Notes: generated by a model from the letters alone, not told the origin. 64,000 bases of DNA from Luidia sarsii (GCA_949987565.1 OX465110.1:18577481-18641480), one strand, 5' to 3'; counted from the first letter of the stretch, positions 42,189-53,032 are shown. A program made the numbers and translations.

Positions 42189-43201
42189 GCTGGAAAATAA
42201 CCCCAAGTCGCCTAAGGAGGGCGCTGTCACAATAACAAAAAAACCACGATAAGAAGCAGTGTTTTCTTTCCTATACGAATTGGGGGAACTACATATGGTT
42301 TTACGTTGCTTTAATTCATATATATCTTAAGTTACATTGAAATATATATATCACCAATAATCAACTCTTCCACGATTCAAATTTATGTTTGAATTTCAAC
42401 CTTTATTGGCGCTAAAGTGGAATATTAAAGGTTATTATGAACACCAATTAACCTTCCTAGGAAAAGCAAAATCATGGGTCGGCCAAAGTTTGGGCGGGGT
42501 TTGTCGAAATAACCGTCAAGACCTCTCACTAGATCGGGATATATAATGATAAATCGAGTGATGAGAATGAAAAACTTGCCTTTAAATTACAGACAATTAA
42601 ATATTCAAATGGTTTGTTGTTATTTTGTCCAGACTAATGTAGCTATAATGCAGTGACCCATGGTTGACCCAAGTTCCAAGAATTGAACTTTCACTTTTCC
42701 GTTTCCCAATACTGTATCAATCTCGTTGCTCAAAACGTGCGCGAGGAGCCAAGTTTCTCACCAAATGCAGCAACTGTACTCTTTGAATTGATCGGGGACA
42801 ATTTGGTGAACAAAAGAATGTCAAAAATTATATTTTGCGTGAGTTTGGTTTCGTTTTCTTCACTTTACGACCGCCACTATGTCATCTGGTAACGCCATCA
42901 GACAATGAGGGCGCTATTCACAGAAGACGGCCTTGTTTTTTTTTCTTTCACTATTATTTTTTGACGCACACTCACGACCACACATTATTCGTCGTAACAT
43001 TCTTAACTAGTAACCGGAGTCGAATTCTTGTCGCTAGTCGACAAGACAAGCCCTGTGGAAGTCTGACCCCCCCTCTCTCTCCATTCCTGTCGGAAGTAAC
43101 CATGGAGTAGTCTCAGGTGAGACCGTCCAAGCGTTCTTGAGGACTCTGGGATCGAGTAATTCCGTCCACGATGTGCGACGTCTGAGAGAAGGCGGAGAAT
43201 A
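42189..43201. promoter_or_regulatory. Divergent TRAF7/SRCR intergenic region
   Basis: 1,013 bp between two start codons pointing away from each other. No repeat element is evident, which is unusual in this window. I see no clear TATA box. A short GAGGGCGCT word occurs on the plus strand near both ends (about 42217 and 42907). A shared promoter is inferred from spacing. Confidence 0.5.
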
Positions 43202-46200
43202 ATGGACGTCTTGAAAGTTACCACACTGCTGTGGATGTGGTTTGCGGTCAACTTGCCTTTCACGGCACCCGTACTGCAAGGGTCTCCACGCAAAGGTAAC
43301 AACACTAATGATAATGATGGGGAGCGTCACTCATTACAAATGTTACAAATAAAAGCCTGACTCGGTGAGTGACTGGATTACCGAAGGCTATGTTTATTAT
43401 TTCCACACGTAGAACCATGTTGATTTACACTTACAGAGGCAGTAATTACATTACATTAGACTGGCCCCAAGTCCTTCCACTTCCTGTTCCAGGGCATTTT
43501 TCTTGTTTTGGGGTTTTGTTTTGACTTGTTACTTAATATTCATTACACCTTTTATTTGATCGTGTCCTGTTTTTAAGTGTTTACCTAGTCCGAGTAACTT
43601 GGACCCCACAAGTCACCCTTTTTATCGAATTTTGAAATTTTTAGATACAAGTACCCGGTAACCCTTTTTTTATCAAATTTGGAAATTTTGAAAAAAGGGT
43701 GACTTGTCGGGTCCAAGTTACTCGGACTTGTGTTTACCATGGATGGTTAAACACTTAAGAACTAAAACTGGAAAAACGAGATTCTATTCTATTTTACTGA
43801 ATAAGTTGTGACAAGCAACTAAATTGTAATCAGTAATGTATTAATTGTAATTAATGAAATAATTGTAAGTTAAGTATTTTAACTTGTAATTATTGCAAGT
43901 GATGTAATTCTGTCAAATGATACCGAAACACAGGTCCATGTGGCATACAGTTGCACAGTTACAATTGGGGCAAGTTGGTGTTTGACTTTGCTGGTTTTCC
44001 AATGTTAACTCACACGGTGGTCATCACATTTCCAAGTACGTACCACTACCAGCAACACATTGTGAGCATTCCGAGGCTGCTTCTGGCACTGGGCCAACTT
44101 TCCTAACAGTACACGGTATTGTCGAGTACATTTATAAGTTTTTGATTCCAGGACTCGGAAATCGTGACAATCGTAGCCTGCATCGTACAGTCGTAAACAG
44201 ACTAAAATAAGTAATTACATCTGGAGTGTACAAGTTGACATCTCTGTCTATATAATTATGTCTATTCTGTTGGTCGTGGCTGTTGAGTTTGAAAGGCTCA
44301 CTCCCTTCAACTGGAGTGAAACTTACCACAGAGTGTCTATGGTGTGGTCATAATAATGTCCATTAAAAATATCGCAGTGGCTGTTGTTACGGCAGTCGTC
44401 CGTGTGGTTCCCTGACTTCACAGTATTTGTCAGGATGTTTAGCTCTTGGAACCAGACTATCAGCTAATAGACTGGTTCAACCAGCCTGCAATGCTGACGA
44501 AATACGATCAAGTCAGGGAACCATACGGACGACTGCCGTAACAACAGCCACTGCGTAAAAATATAGTCACATGAATGAGTGACAAAATCATCAGATGGAG
44601 TTGCATGAAGTTGAAGTCAATTTTTAATTTCGCTGTAAATTGATATTTCATGAACTTTATCATTCACGCCTGTAGTAATCTTTCACTCCAGGGAATAACA
44701 TAAAACAAGCCAAACTGTCCAATCAGGTGCCAGAATGCTATTCTGTGACATCACGCCGACCAAGTGAATAATTATCCCTTTAAATTCAGGCCCATTTTTG
44801 TGAGTTTTGCATGTGCTGTGATTTTGTCTTCACAAGTCCACTTTTCTTGTCAGAAACCTCATCACATTATATACTATCCAAAGCTTATATATTGAGCTAC
44901 ATTTCTGTGAAGGTATAAATCCTCCAGGGGATTTTGTTCATGGTTCAATGGGAACATGGCTCTACTACTGTAGTGGAACGTTGCTATAACAAATTCTTCA
45001 CAATGGGTATGTTCAGACGAGGGACTGGCTTCGGTGTTAGTTTGCGATTACTAGTCTTTCTCAGCGGGGGTTCGAGTAGCTGACTGCAAAGTCCAAAATC
45101 AACTTAGATTCATACGGTACCTCTGACACCGATGATTGTGCAACCCACTAGGGACCACCAGCACCAGATGTGTGTGATGGGGACTGGGTAAGCCTTGTCC
45201 AAACAATAACACAGTGGGTGGTGGGTCGTAAAGGAACACCCACAGGGCATGGGATCGGGACTAGACCCACTAATTTCTAAGGCTAAACTCTATCGGGTTA
45301 GCCTCGAATTTAGTCCCACAGTGCTAAAAAAAAAAAGTGTCCAAATGAGTTCAGTTGGGCTATAAACCCATTCGAGTTTAGTCTTGAAGTTAGTCCCTCG
45401 TAGTCGTATGAACTTACCCCATGAGGCCCATTGATGTTGTGCACAAGTATTTTTGTAATCCCTAACCTACTCCTTGCCCTTCCCTTTGATCTCTCCCTAC
45501 CAGCTTTACTCTTTGTCCGTTGTTTCTCATCCGTGTCCTATTCACTCTCTTCCCCCTTCCTTCGTGTACATGTATCTGTTTTGTCCTTGTCACTCTGCCT
45601 TTGAGAAAGGTCCTGCTAGGATCGAAACGTCAGGCCCATTAAATTTTCAGATTTGCACTTTGGAAATTTTAGTCAGTAAGCAGTTTGCAACATTTTTGCA
45701 TATCACTTTTTAAAGGTATTTTGTGTGTGAAACATGTTCGGTTTTGTCTTTCAGATATTCCCGTGCGTCTGGTTGATGGGCTTAGCCTGTTCCATGGCTG
45801 GGCGGAGGTGCTGGTGGACGGGCAGTGGGGCGGGGTCTGCGGAGACGGGTGGGGCATGAACGACGCCAAGGTCCTCTGCCGGCAGCTGGGCTCGCCCGGC
45901 GTCCTGCTGACCTTCACCGGCTCCCGGACGGGCGGGGACAGCGCGGGCGCGGCCGGGAGCGCGGGCGCGGCCACAGGCGCGGCCGCCTCCGTGGGACAGC
46001 TGGACTGCAGGGGCAGCGAGGCCGGGCTGGCGGATTGCCGGCGACGCCCGAAGGCGGACTGCTCCAAGCGGAGGGCCGCCGCCCGTTGTCTGGCCACGAC
46101 CTTGCCGGGTAGGACACCACTAACCTTTAGTTTGCATTCACCGAAGTTTACAATACTGTCTGCTGTTGAGAAAGGATCAAAATGTCTGCACCTCTTCTGT

Positions 46201-49200
46201 ATTGAGAGTTGCTTTTTGGGTCATTTTAGTCAGTAAGCAGTTTGCAAAAATTGTCATGTTAGACTAGGATTAGTGTCCAAGCACAGTATTATAATTTTTT
46301 GCAAATTGCTAAACTGACTTTTTCTTCTTTTTTTTGTTTTTTGTAATGGGGACTGACTCATAGTCCGTAGCAAAGATGTGGTGGAAATGCTCTACGACAG
46401 GAATTGGCTGCCGGTCTGCCAGCGCACAGAGTCAGTGGCCGCGGCGCAGGTCCTGTGCAGACAGCTGGGCCTGCCCCACCTGGTCCGCCTGAGCGCCGAG
46501 CGGCGCCCGCTGCTGTCGCCGTCCCTGCTGCTGCCCCCCTCGTCCCCTCCCTCCGACGGCAGCGGCGGCGGCAATGACGACAAGGCTGCGATTGGCCGGC
46601 TGTCCTTGGACCTGGCCTGCGACGGCCAGGAGACGGGCCTGGCCCAGTGCCCCAGCAAAGGCCCCCGGGACAGCTGGTGCCCCGCGGCCCGCGTGGTCTG
46701 CAGCAAGGAGGACAGCGGAGAACCGGGTGAGTCCGTCGCGCTTTTCCTCCACCGCGAACCCCCTTTTAACCACTTCTTGCGCGGGGATGCCACGCGTAGA
46801 ATCCGTTTCAGATTGGCCAAGTGGAAACCAAAAGCCAGAACAAAACCCAGCACTTTTGCAGACTAGACAGTTGGGAAGGGCGCATCGTAAGCTTCCCTGG
46901 CGACAACTACTTCATCAGATGCAACCGGGTAGTTGGTCGCTATGAGGGACGACCTTGCCAGGTATGCAGGGCTTGAAATATCCACTAGACTGTGGACCGA
47001 GTCTAGTGATTTCAGCGTCGGTCGAGTGCCGAGTGTGACTGCACTGGACCGGCTGTCAGTGGTTTTTTTCTTGTGCCATGAAGAAAAATTAACTCAAATA
47101 AATTTGACTTTGACTTAGGTTCAAGTAAACAGAATTTTCTCATGGTATTCCTTTTACTGCTTGCAAAATTTGTGGGTTTTTTTGCTTATTCATGGCACAG
47201 GTCTTGTAAGAAATAGTTCAGGTCCAGTAAGAGTCTTAAGTTACTACACCAGTTATCTAGACCATTTTTTTTCCTGAAATTTGAGCCCTGGGTATGGCAG
47301 TGGTTCTCAGTGCGCTACAGTTATAGCATGCACCATTTAAAGCTTCCGTGGCAACAACTACCTCATCAGATGCAATGAGGTAGTTGTCGCTACGAAACAT
47401 ATGGCCCCATTGCTCGGTGTTGCTTGGTAAGCATCGTCGATATTGGGATTTTCAAATATCGATATATCTGCCAAAAAATATTGATAATATCGATATATCG
47501 ATTTTTTTCACGGGTACTAATTGGATTATGAAATAAAAAAATCGTAGTGTTACTTTCAAAGGGGGGGATGCGTGATAACTCTTAAAAAAATATACATAAG
47601 TTTTGATGTTCACAACCACAACACACATTATTTTGTCTTCCTTTCTTGCTGGGGGACGTTTGTAGTCGTAGTAGTGAGCGTTTCATCACGTATATCCTGA
47701 ATTCTAACGGCATCAGAACGTTAAAACGACGCTCAAGGTATTAACGATCATATCACCGATATCGTTCCTCAATATCGCCCATTTCGATATATCGCCCATT
47801 TCGATATTTTCGATATTTTCGATATATCGAAAATTTCGATATTTTCTATTTATCAAAATGAGTAAAAAATAAATATCGGCGATATCGATATCAAAATGAT
47901 ATCGATATATCGAAAATATCGATATATCGACGGTGCTTATTGCTTGGGAAGCGTCCACATACTTCAGCGAGTCACGATACTCATAGTTATGATAGTTGGA
48001 AGCAATCATATCTAATCGAAGCCACGGTCGCTTTCCCCCTCTCTCCGCGTTGACCTCAGGAGGGTTCATTCGCCTGAGCGAGACGGAGGACGCCGGGGCC
48101 ACGGGCCGGCTACTGGTCGGCCACCGCGACCAGTGGTGGCCGGTCTGCAGCCAGGGCTTTGGCCTGGCGGCCGCCACGCTGGCTTGCCGGCAGCTGGGCT
48201 ACCGGTCGGCCACCGCCGTCCGCCCCAGAATGGCGGTGGCCGGCGCCGGCCGCGACGGCTTCGACCGGGTCAGCTGCCAGGGAGACGAGGCCAGCCTTGA
48301 GGAGTGCCGGCACACGCTGGACGCTAGTAACGTGTGTCCGTCGGAAACTGTGGCCGCGATCACGTGCAACAACACAGAGGCCACCATCCTACCCGGTAGG
48401 TCTGCCGCGATGCGCTAACCCTTCCCCTTAACGCTACACATATAATATGATCTTCCATAGAGGAGAGAATGTAAATTGATTGAGGGTTTGCCCTATTTGT
48501 GAACAACCCTGGTGGTGTGTGATCCTGTTCCGAGCGCAGCCAAAGCTTACCCCTCTGCCCGCCCTCCCTCCCCAAATGCCAGATTACCGAGTCCGACTGG
48601 TGGGTGGCTCCTTCCCTTACGAGGGCCGGGTGGAGGTGTCCATCGCCGGCCGCTGGGGCACGGTCTGCGACGACGGCTGGGGCTACGCGGACGCCGACGT
48701 GGTCTGCCAGCAGCTGGGCTACTACGCCGCCGAGGCCGTGGCCTCCACCGCCTACTTTGGCGAGGGCGCCGGCCCCATCCTGCTGGACGACGTGGCCTGC
48801 CTGGGCAACGAGAGCACCCTCGCCGACTGCCCCCACGCCGGCCCCGGCCAGCACAACTGCAACCACAAGGAGGACGCCGGCGTCCGCTGCTACGAGAACA
48901 AGACCATGTTTACTCTGCTGCCCTCGGAGAAGAACGGTGAGTCAATGATCAAGGGACTCCAGTCTTAAGTGAGTCAAGACTTGAGCAAGTCAATAATCAA
49001 GTCCAGACTCAAGTTAGTCAAGGTATGAGTTCACATTCAAGTAAGTTAAGGCTCCAAGACTCCAGTCTAAGTGAGTTCACATTTGAGTATAAGGCATAAG
49101 TGGGTTCACACTTGAGTGAGTCAAGAGTCCAAGACTTTAGTCTTAAGTGAGTCAAGACTTGTGAGTCAATAATCAAGTTAGTCAAGATATGAGTTCACAT

Positions 49201-50380
49201 TCAAGTAGGTTAAGGCTCCAAGACTCCAGTCTTAAGTGAGTTCACATTTGAGTATAAGGCATAAGTGGGTTCACACTTGAGTAAGTCAAGAGTCCAAGAC
49301 TTTAGTCTTAAGTGAGTCAAGACTTGAGTGAGTCAATAATCAAGTGAGTCCAGACTCAAGTTAGTCAAGACATGAGTTCACATTCAAGTAAGTTAAGACT
49401 CCAAGACTCCAGTCTTAAGTGAGTTCATATTAAGTAAGTCAAGTTAGACTCAAGTGAGTCAAATTTTAAGTCAAGACTTAAAATTTAGTGGGCCTGACGT
49501 TTCGATTCTAGCAGGATCGAAACGTCAGGCCCACTAAATTTTAAGATTTACATTTTGGTAATTTTAGTCAGTAAACAGTTTGCAACATTTTTGTATATCA
49601 CCTTGAGTCAAGACTTAGTGAGTCAATACTGGAGTGATCTATACTCAAGTGATTCTACACTGGAGTGAGTCAAGGCTGGAGCGAGTCAAGACTCAAATGA
49701 GTCAAAGCTAAAGTGAGTCAAGACCCAAATGAGTTGAGCCTTCAATTTGTATTAACTTTGACGTAACAATTCTCTTAGTCGGTTTGCAACTTATTCTCGA
49801 CATAAGAGCTTCTTTGTCAAACTCTGTTGTTTTTTGCCACATGTAGTGGACTTGGCACTCAACATTCCATGACAATTTAAATCACCCGCCCTGAAGTGAC
49901 TGTTAATTGTCACTTTAGGAGTGATTGTTGGGAATTCAATAGAGTCCCTCTCAAAAAATGAGTGAAGGCTGAAGTGAGTCAAGACTCAAATGAGTCACGA
50001 CTCCTGATGTCTACTCGTGTGTCTTATTCCTGCCTCTCATCTCAGATTCCATCCTGCCCCTGATTGTCATCCTGATCAACGGCCTCATCGCCCTCCTCAT
50101 CCTCTTCGGCTGCCTCATCTACTGCTACCTGAAGATCTGGGACCGGTACACGGGCCGCGCCCAGCGGGCGGCCGAGCACCGTCGGGTGCAGGGGGCCGGC
50201 TGGGCGGCCGGCGTGGGCGACTCGCAGGGCGGCAACAACATCCCGCTGGAGTTCACCGAGGAGCCGCCGCCCTACCACACCGTGCAGCAGAACCGCAGCG
50301 TCTACATAGCGCAGCGGCCCGAGACGCCGCCGCCCGAGTACAGCGAGGCCATGAAGCTGCAGGCGGAGGGCTGTGTCTGA
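43202..50380 (+). CDS. Four-SRCR-domain type I membrane receptor, complete, 6 exons
   Basis: Predicted cell-surface scavenger/recognition receptor; ligand unknown. Exons: 43202-43295, 45755-46108, 46364-46726, 48060-48395, 48583-48936, 50046-50380. Every intron is phase 1, as in shuffled extracellular domains; 611 aa. Exon 1 is a signal peptide (MDVLKVTTLLWMWFAVNLPF). Exons 2-5 each encode one SRCR domain with six cysteines. Domain 4 is closest to the consensus (GRVEVSIAGRWGTVCDDGWG). Domain 2 lacks the usual first strand. Domains 1 and 2 carry Gly/Ala- and Pro/Ser-rich inserts. Exon 6 has a transmembrane helix (about 503-529) and an 82-residue cytoplasmic tail with PPPY (574-577) and PPEY (596-599), the PPxY class bound by WW domains of NEDD4-type ligases. 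One exon per domain resembles group B SRCR, but six cysteines is the group A number. No close named orthologue is recognised. Confidence 0.9.
43586..43730. mobile_element. 145-bp foldback MITE with 8-bp TSD
   Basis: The arms GTCCGAGTAACTTGGACCC and inverse are about 36 bp each. Direct repeats TGTTTACC flank it at 43578-43585 and 43731-43738. An 8-bp duplication is typical of hAT-type elements. SRCR gene intron 1. Confidence 0.8.
44373..44555. mobile_element. CGCAGTGGC MITE, copy 3 (9-bp TSD)
   Basis: 183 bp, flanked by TAAAAATAT at 44364-44372 and 44556-44564. Same arms and centre as copy 1. SRCR gene intron 1. Confidence 0.85.
45003..45422. mobile_element. MITE with ATGGGTATGTTCAGACGAGGG ends
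   Basis: The left end ATGGGTATGTTCAGACGAGG and the inverted right end CGTATGAACTTACCCCAT are related, each followed inward by the GGGACT/AGTCCC word. SRCR gene intron 1, no coding. Confidence 0.6.
45515..45710 (+). repeat. Repeat family B copy
   Basis: A CT-rich leader (CTCATCCGTGTCCTATTCAC), then TTTGAGAAAGGTCCTGCTAG, GATCGAAACGTCAGGCCC and the TTTTAGTCAGTAAGCAGTTT tail, near-identical to 25165-25350. It ends about 45 bp before SRCR exon 2. A tail fragment recurs at about 46200-46245. Confidence 0.75.
46885..47400. repeat. Repeat family D palindromes flanking a CAGGGCT element
   Basis: Two copies, about 46885-46950 and 47335-47400, of a small palindrome: CTTCCNTGGCNACAACTACY then TCATCAGATGCAA and GTAGTTG.TCGCTA. 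The second reads on the plus strand GCAATGA, G, GTAG, loop, CTAC, GAAAC, the same layout as the hammerhead-like cores of families A and C. Confidence 0.55.
46967..47290 (+). mobile_element. CAGGGCT element, uninterrupted copy
   Basis: 324 bp; ends CAGGGCTTGAAAT and (inverted) CAGGGCTCAAATTT; GGTATG occurs on both sides (46961-46966, 47291-47296). It is the uninterrupted counterpart of 31909-32680. SRCR gene intron 3. Confidence 0.75.
47428..47939. mobile_element. TATCGATA-rich MITE with 8-bp TSD
   Basis: 512 bp; ends TAAGCATCGTCGATATTG and (inverted) TAAGCACCGTCGATATATC. The flanks TTGCTTGG (47420-47427, 47940-47947) are exact. Dozens of overlapping ATATCGATAT words fill both subterminal regions. 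hAT-type by duplication length. It ends about 120 bp before SRCR exon 4. Confidence 0.85.
48937..49745 (+). repeat. Minisatellite of AAGTGAGTCAAGACT units
   Basis: Irregular 16-45 bp units with AAGTGAGTC, AAGTCAAGACT and GAGTTCACATTYAAGT fill the first 800 bp of SRCR intron 5, beginning at the donor itself (GGTGAGTCAATGATCAAG). An approximately 120-bp block is repeated (about 49060-49180 and 49230-49330). Confidence 0.8.
49489..49605. repeat. Repeat family B palindrome
   Basis: TTTAGTGGGCCTGACGTTTC, then GATTCTAGCAG at the centre, then GATCGAAACGTCAGGCCCAC in the opposite orientation. The right arm continues to the usual GTAAACAGTTTGCAACATTT tail. It is inserted within the AAGTGAGTC minisatellite. 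Confidence 0.75.
49749..49945 (+). repeat. Unclassified repeat, also at 51471-51630
   Basis: Shared words: TATTAACTTTGACRTMACAA, GCTTCTTTGTC, CATGTRGTGGAC, AACATTCC or GACATTCC, GTCACTTNAGGAG. One copy is in the last intron and the other just past the poly(A) signal of the same SRCR gene. Confidence 0.6.
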
Positions 50381-51410
50381 CGGACGGACGGACGGGAGGA
50401 CGGACGGATGGGAGGGAGAGACACACCGAGCACGGAATTCAATTGTCGGTCTGGGGGGAAAAAGTCTGGGGGAAGGGGCGAGCTGGTAAAAGTGTCGTCG
50501 AGTGAGGGTTTGAGTTGGAAAAGGACGTTGGAGTTTTCATGAAGTTGAGATGACAACAGTTTTAAGGTCAAGTTTCTCATCATAACCTTTGGAAAAAAAG
50601 GAGGATGGGGGCACTTACTGTTTTTTCTTTTTTTTCCTTTTCCAAAACAAGTTTATTTCCCTAAAGATGGGTAGTCTAATTTGTAGTTGTTTTTAAGTAC
50701 GGTACGATAAATGGATGGAAACAGCGACAGCCAATTGAAATTTTGAAATTTTGAATAGAATGATGTGGGCGTTGATGAGAAACTAATATTTTTTTTTTTA
50801 TACTTGGCCTAATCCAAAAATTGGACAGTCCCATTTTATCGACTAATAGACACATTTAGGCCACTCAGTTTAGAGCAGAGTTTAGGGCAGGTTTGGACAC
50901 CTGGTCCACAATTCCTTTGTGTTCCCCCCCCCCCCCCCACCGATTCCACATTTGCTGTGGAAAGCCATGTCACACCCTACGTAACCATCCAATGTGTGGC
51001 TGCACAATTTGGCCTACTGTAAAAAGCGTGTGGCACGAAGGCATGAAGATAATAAGTTGGTTCGGTGGCTCATGGTGTCAGCTTGAAGGTAGCGACATTT
51101 CGACGGCAGACTGCTGGCCTTAGTGTAGGCTTTTTTTCGTCCGCAGTTTTCGGATAGTGAGAGAAGAAAGCGAACCTTTCAATTCAAAAACATCACTGAT
51201 CCTGTGTCTTCAGTCAACGCACCAAGTCAGTACTGGTGCCTGATTTACAGATTCGAAAAAAAGGCCGTTGAAGGTTTTGCCGTATCGACGTAGAATTCCA
51301 TTCTTCTTGGCCCACATCTTGCAATACATTCACAGTAACATTAGTACTTTGCAATCCAAACTGTTATTAACAAGCATGACTTTTGCACTAGTGATCTATT
51401 AATTTCTGCA

Positions 51411-51416
51411 AATAAA
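51411..51416 (+). terminator. Candidate SRCR gene polyadenylation signal
   Basis: AATAAA 1,031 nt after the stop codon. The sequence between is non-repetitive apart from a GACG run right after the stop (50381-50410) and a C run at 50926-50938, consistent with a 3' UTR. Confidence 0.5.
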
Positions 51417-51630
51417 ATGATTAACAATGTGCTGTAGGATGTTTTTGTAAAAGCTGTTAGTTTCAAGTTATATTAACTTTGACATCACAATTCTCTTTGC
51501 CTGGCATTAGTGCTTCTTTGTCGAACCTTGATTTTTTTTTTGCCGACATGTGGTGGACGTAGCAACTCGACATTCCACGACAAATGTGAATTGTCACTTC
51601 AGGAGCGAGTGTTGGGTTTTCAACAGAGTT

Positions 51631-52559
51631 AATCTTTTCTTGAAAATGGCAGATTTTCGAGCATTTAATTTTCATGTAATCTCTGAGTAAGTCTGATACC
51701 ATTACAAACTTCCCGATGAGTAAGTAATTTCTCCACTTTGGAATGTCCGGAAAGTGGGCAAATGGTGTACCATCCTTTGAACCCATTGTCCTCCCATGGA
51801 ACTTGGAAGCTAAATGAACACACGTATACTTTACTAACAAATTTTATGATTTTTTCTCCTTTTTTTTTCACAGTACTGATTTAAATTTCATATGAATGAA
51901 GTAACTTGGTCATTGGCCTACAGACAAAACGAGCCGAGAGATTTTGAAACTATCATTAGACAGACGGTGAAACAGATCCTGAGCAGTAGTATACTTACAC
52001 GCAGCCCTCATGTTAATTCTTGTTACGGGGAGAAAAACAAGATTTTTGAAAAAAAAAAATCAAAGTTGACAGTAATTTGTGGTATATTATCTTGCCATAC
52101 ATACAAATCCACCCTATATCTTGATGTGCATAGGTCAAAGCATGAATGTTTCAGGATAGGTGGCTATATTTTTTTCCTGACTATAATCTATTATTTACTG
52201 CAAGGGTATTTATCACTGGCATTGTATACATTTCTCTTTCATGCCGTTGTAAATATCAGTCATTTTTTCGATAAATATCACACGCTATTTCCTATCGACA
52301 TAAAATAGTGTGCTTACCAGGATAGTTGTCCGAATAGTTAAGTGATACCATTTAAGGCCAGGACACTCTACTTTTGTGCATTATTTATTATCATGATAGA
52401 ATTAAAAAATAAAATGACATTTTTTTCTACGAAATAGCTTAGACAGGATGACCTATACTTAAGTCAGTAAGGACCGCGTGTCCACATATGTATTATCTTT
52501 GACTCGGCTTTTTGAAAAATGAAGAAAGAAAAAAAAGGGTCAAGCAAAAGGCTCTCTAA
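51631..52559. other. Intergenic, no gene seen
   Basis: AT-rich sequence. One 138-codon open frame (51892-52308) has no recognisable domain or codon bias and is not called. Confidence 0.5.
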
Positions 52560-53032
52560 AGCTGCATTTCCACTGGACCAAAATTTAACCGAGTGGTTAA
52601 ATTTCTAATGGCCAAATTTGACCGTCGTTCCCACCCAATTTAACCGAGACGATGGTTAAAGTAACCGAGCTGGCAATATTACGGCTCGTGATGGTCAAGT
52701 GTCAGCCGGATACACAATGTACATGTACATGTACAGTGTACATTTAGCATGCGACACGAAGCAGACTTTGTGCGCAGTGCATGTACATGTTACGTCATAG
52801 GCCGGATATGGTTTTTTACCGAGTCGCGTTTAACCGAGTGGTGCGTTTCCACTGGACTAATCGGCTCGGTTAAACTTTTACTGGGCAGAGGTTAGCAGGT
52901 AAAAGTAACCATTCGGCTCGGTTAAGTAACCGAGAGGAAATTTAACTGGGCCATTTCCACTGAACTTAAAATGGCAAAAGTAACCATCGTCTCGGTTACT
53001 TTGACCAAAATAAGTCCAGTGGAAACACGGCT
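52560..53032. mobile_element. 473-bp MITE with TAA duplication
   Basis: The ends AGCTGCATTTCCACTGG and (inverted) AGCCGTGTTTCCACTGG are flanked by TAA at 52557-52559 and 53033-53035. The interior repeats GGTTAAA/TTTAACC and CGGTTA words. A TWA-type 3-bp duplication fits PIF/Harbinger. Confidence 0.75.

Noticed and set aside
42189..42230. N-terminal extension of TRAF7 starting at 42230
   Set aside because: The triplet there is GTG, not ATG; the first in-frame ATG is 42188.
45474..45713. Short conserved peptide frame ([16 protein letters not shown]) seen in several places
   Set aside because: It recurs wherever family B repeats occur, in either orientation; the nucleotide hairpin, not the peptide, is conserved.
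52600..53000. Coding or regulatory gene region suggested by dense TTTAACC motifs
   Set aside because: Explained by a TAA-flanked inverted-repeat element.
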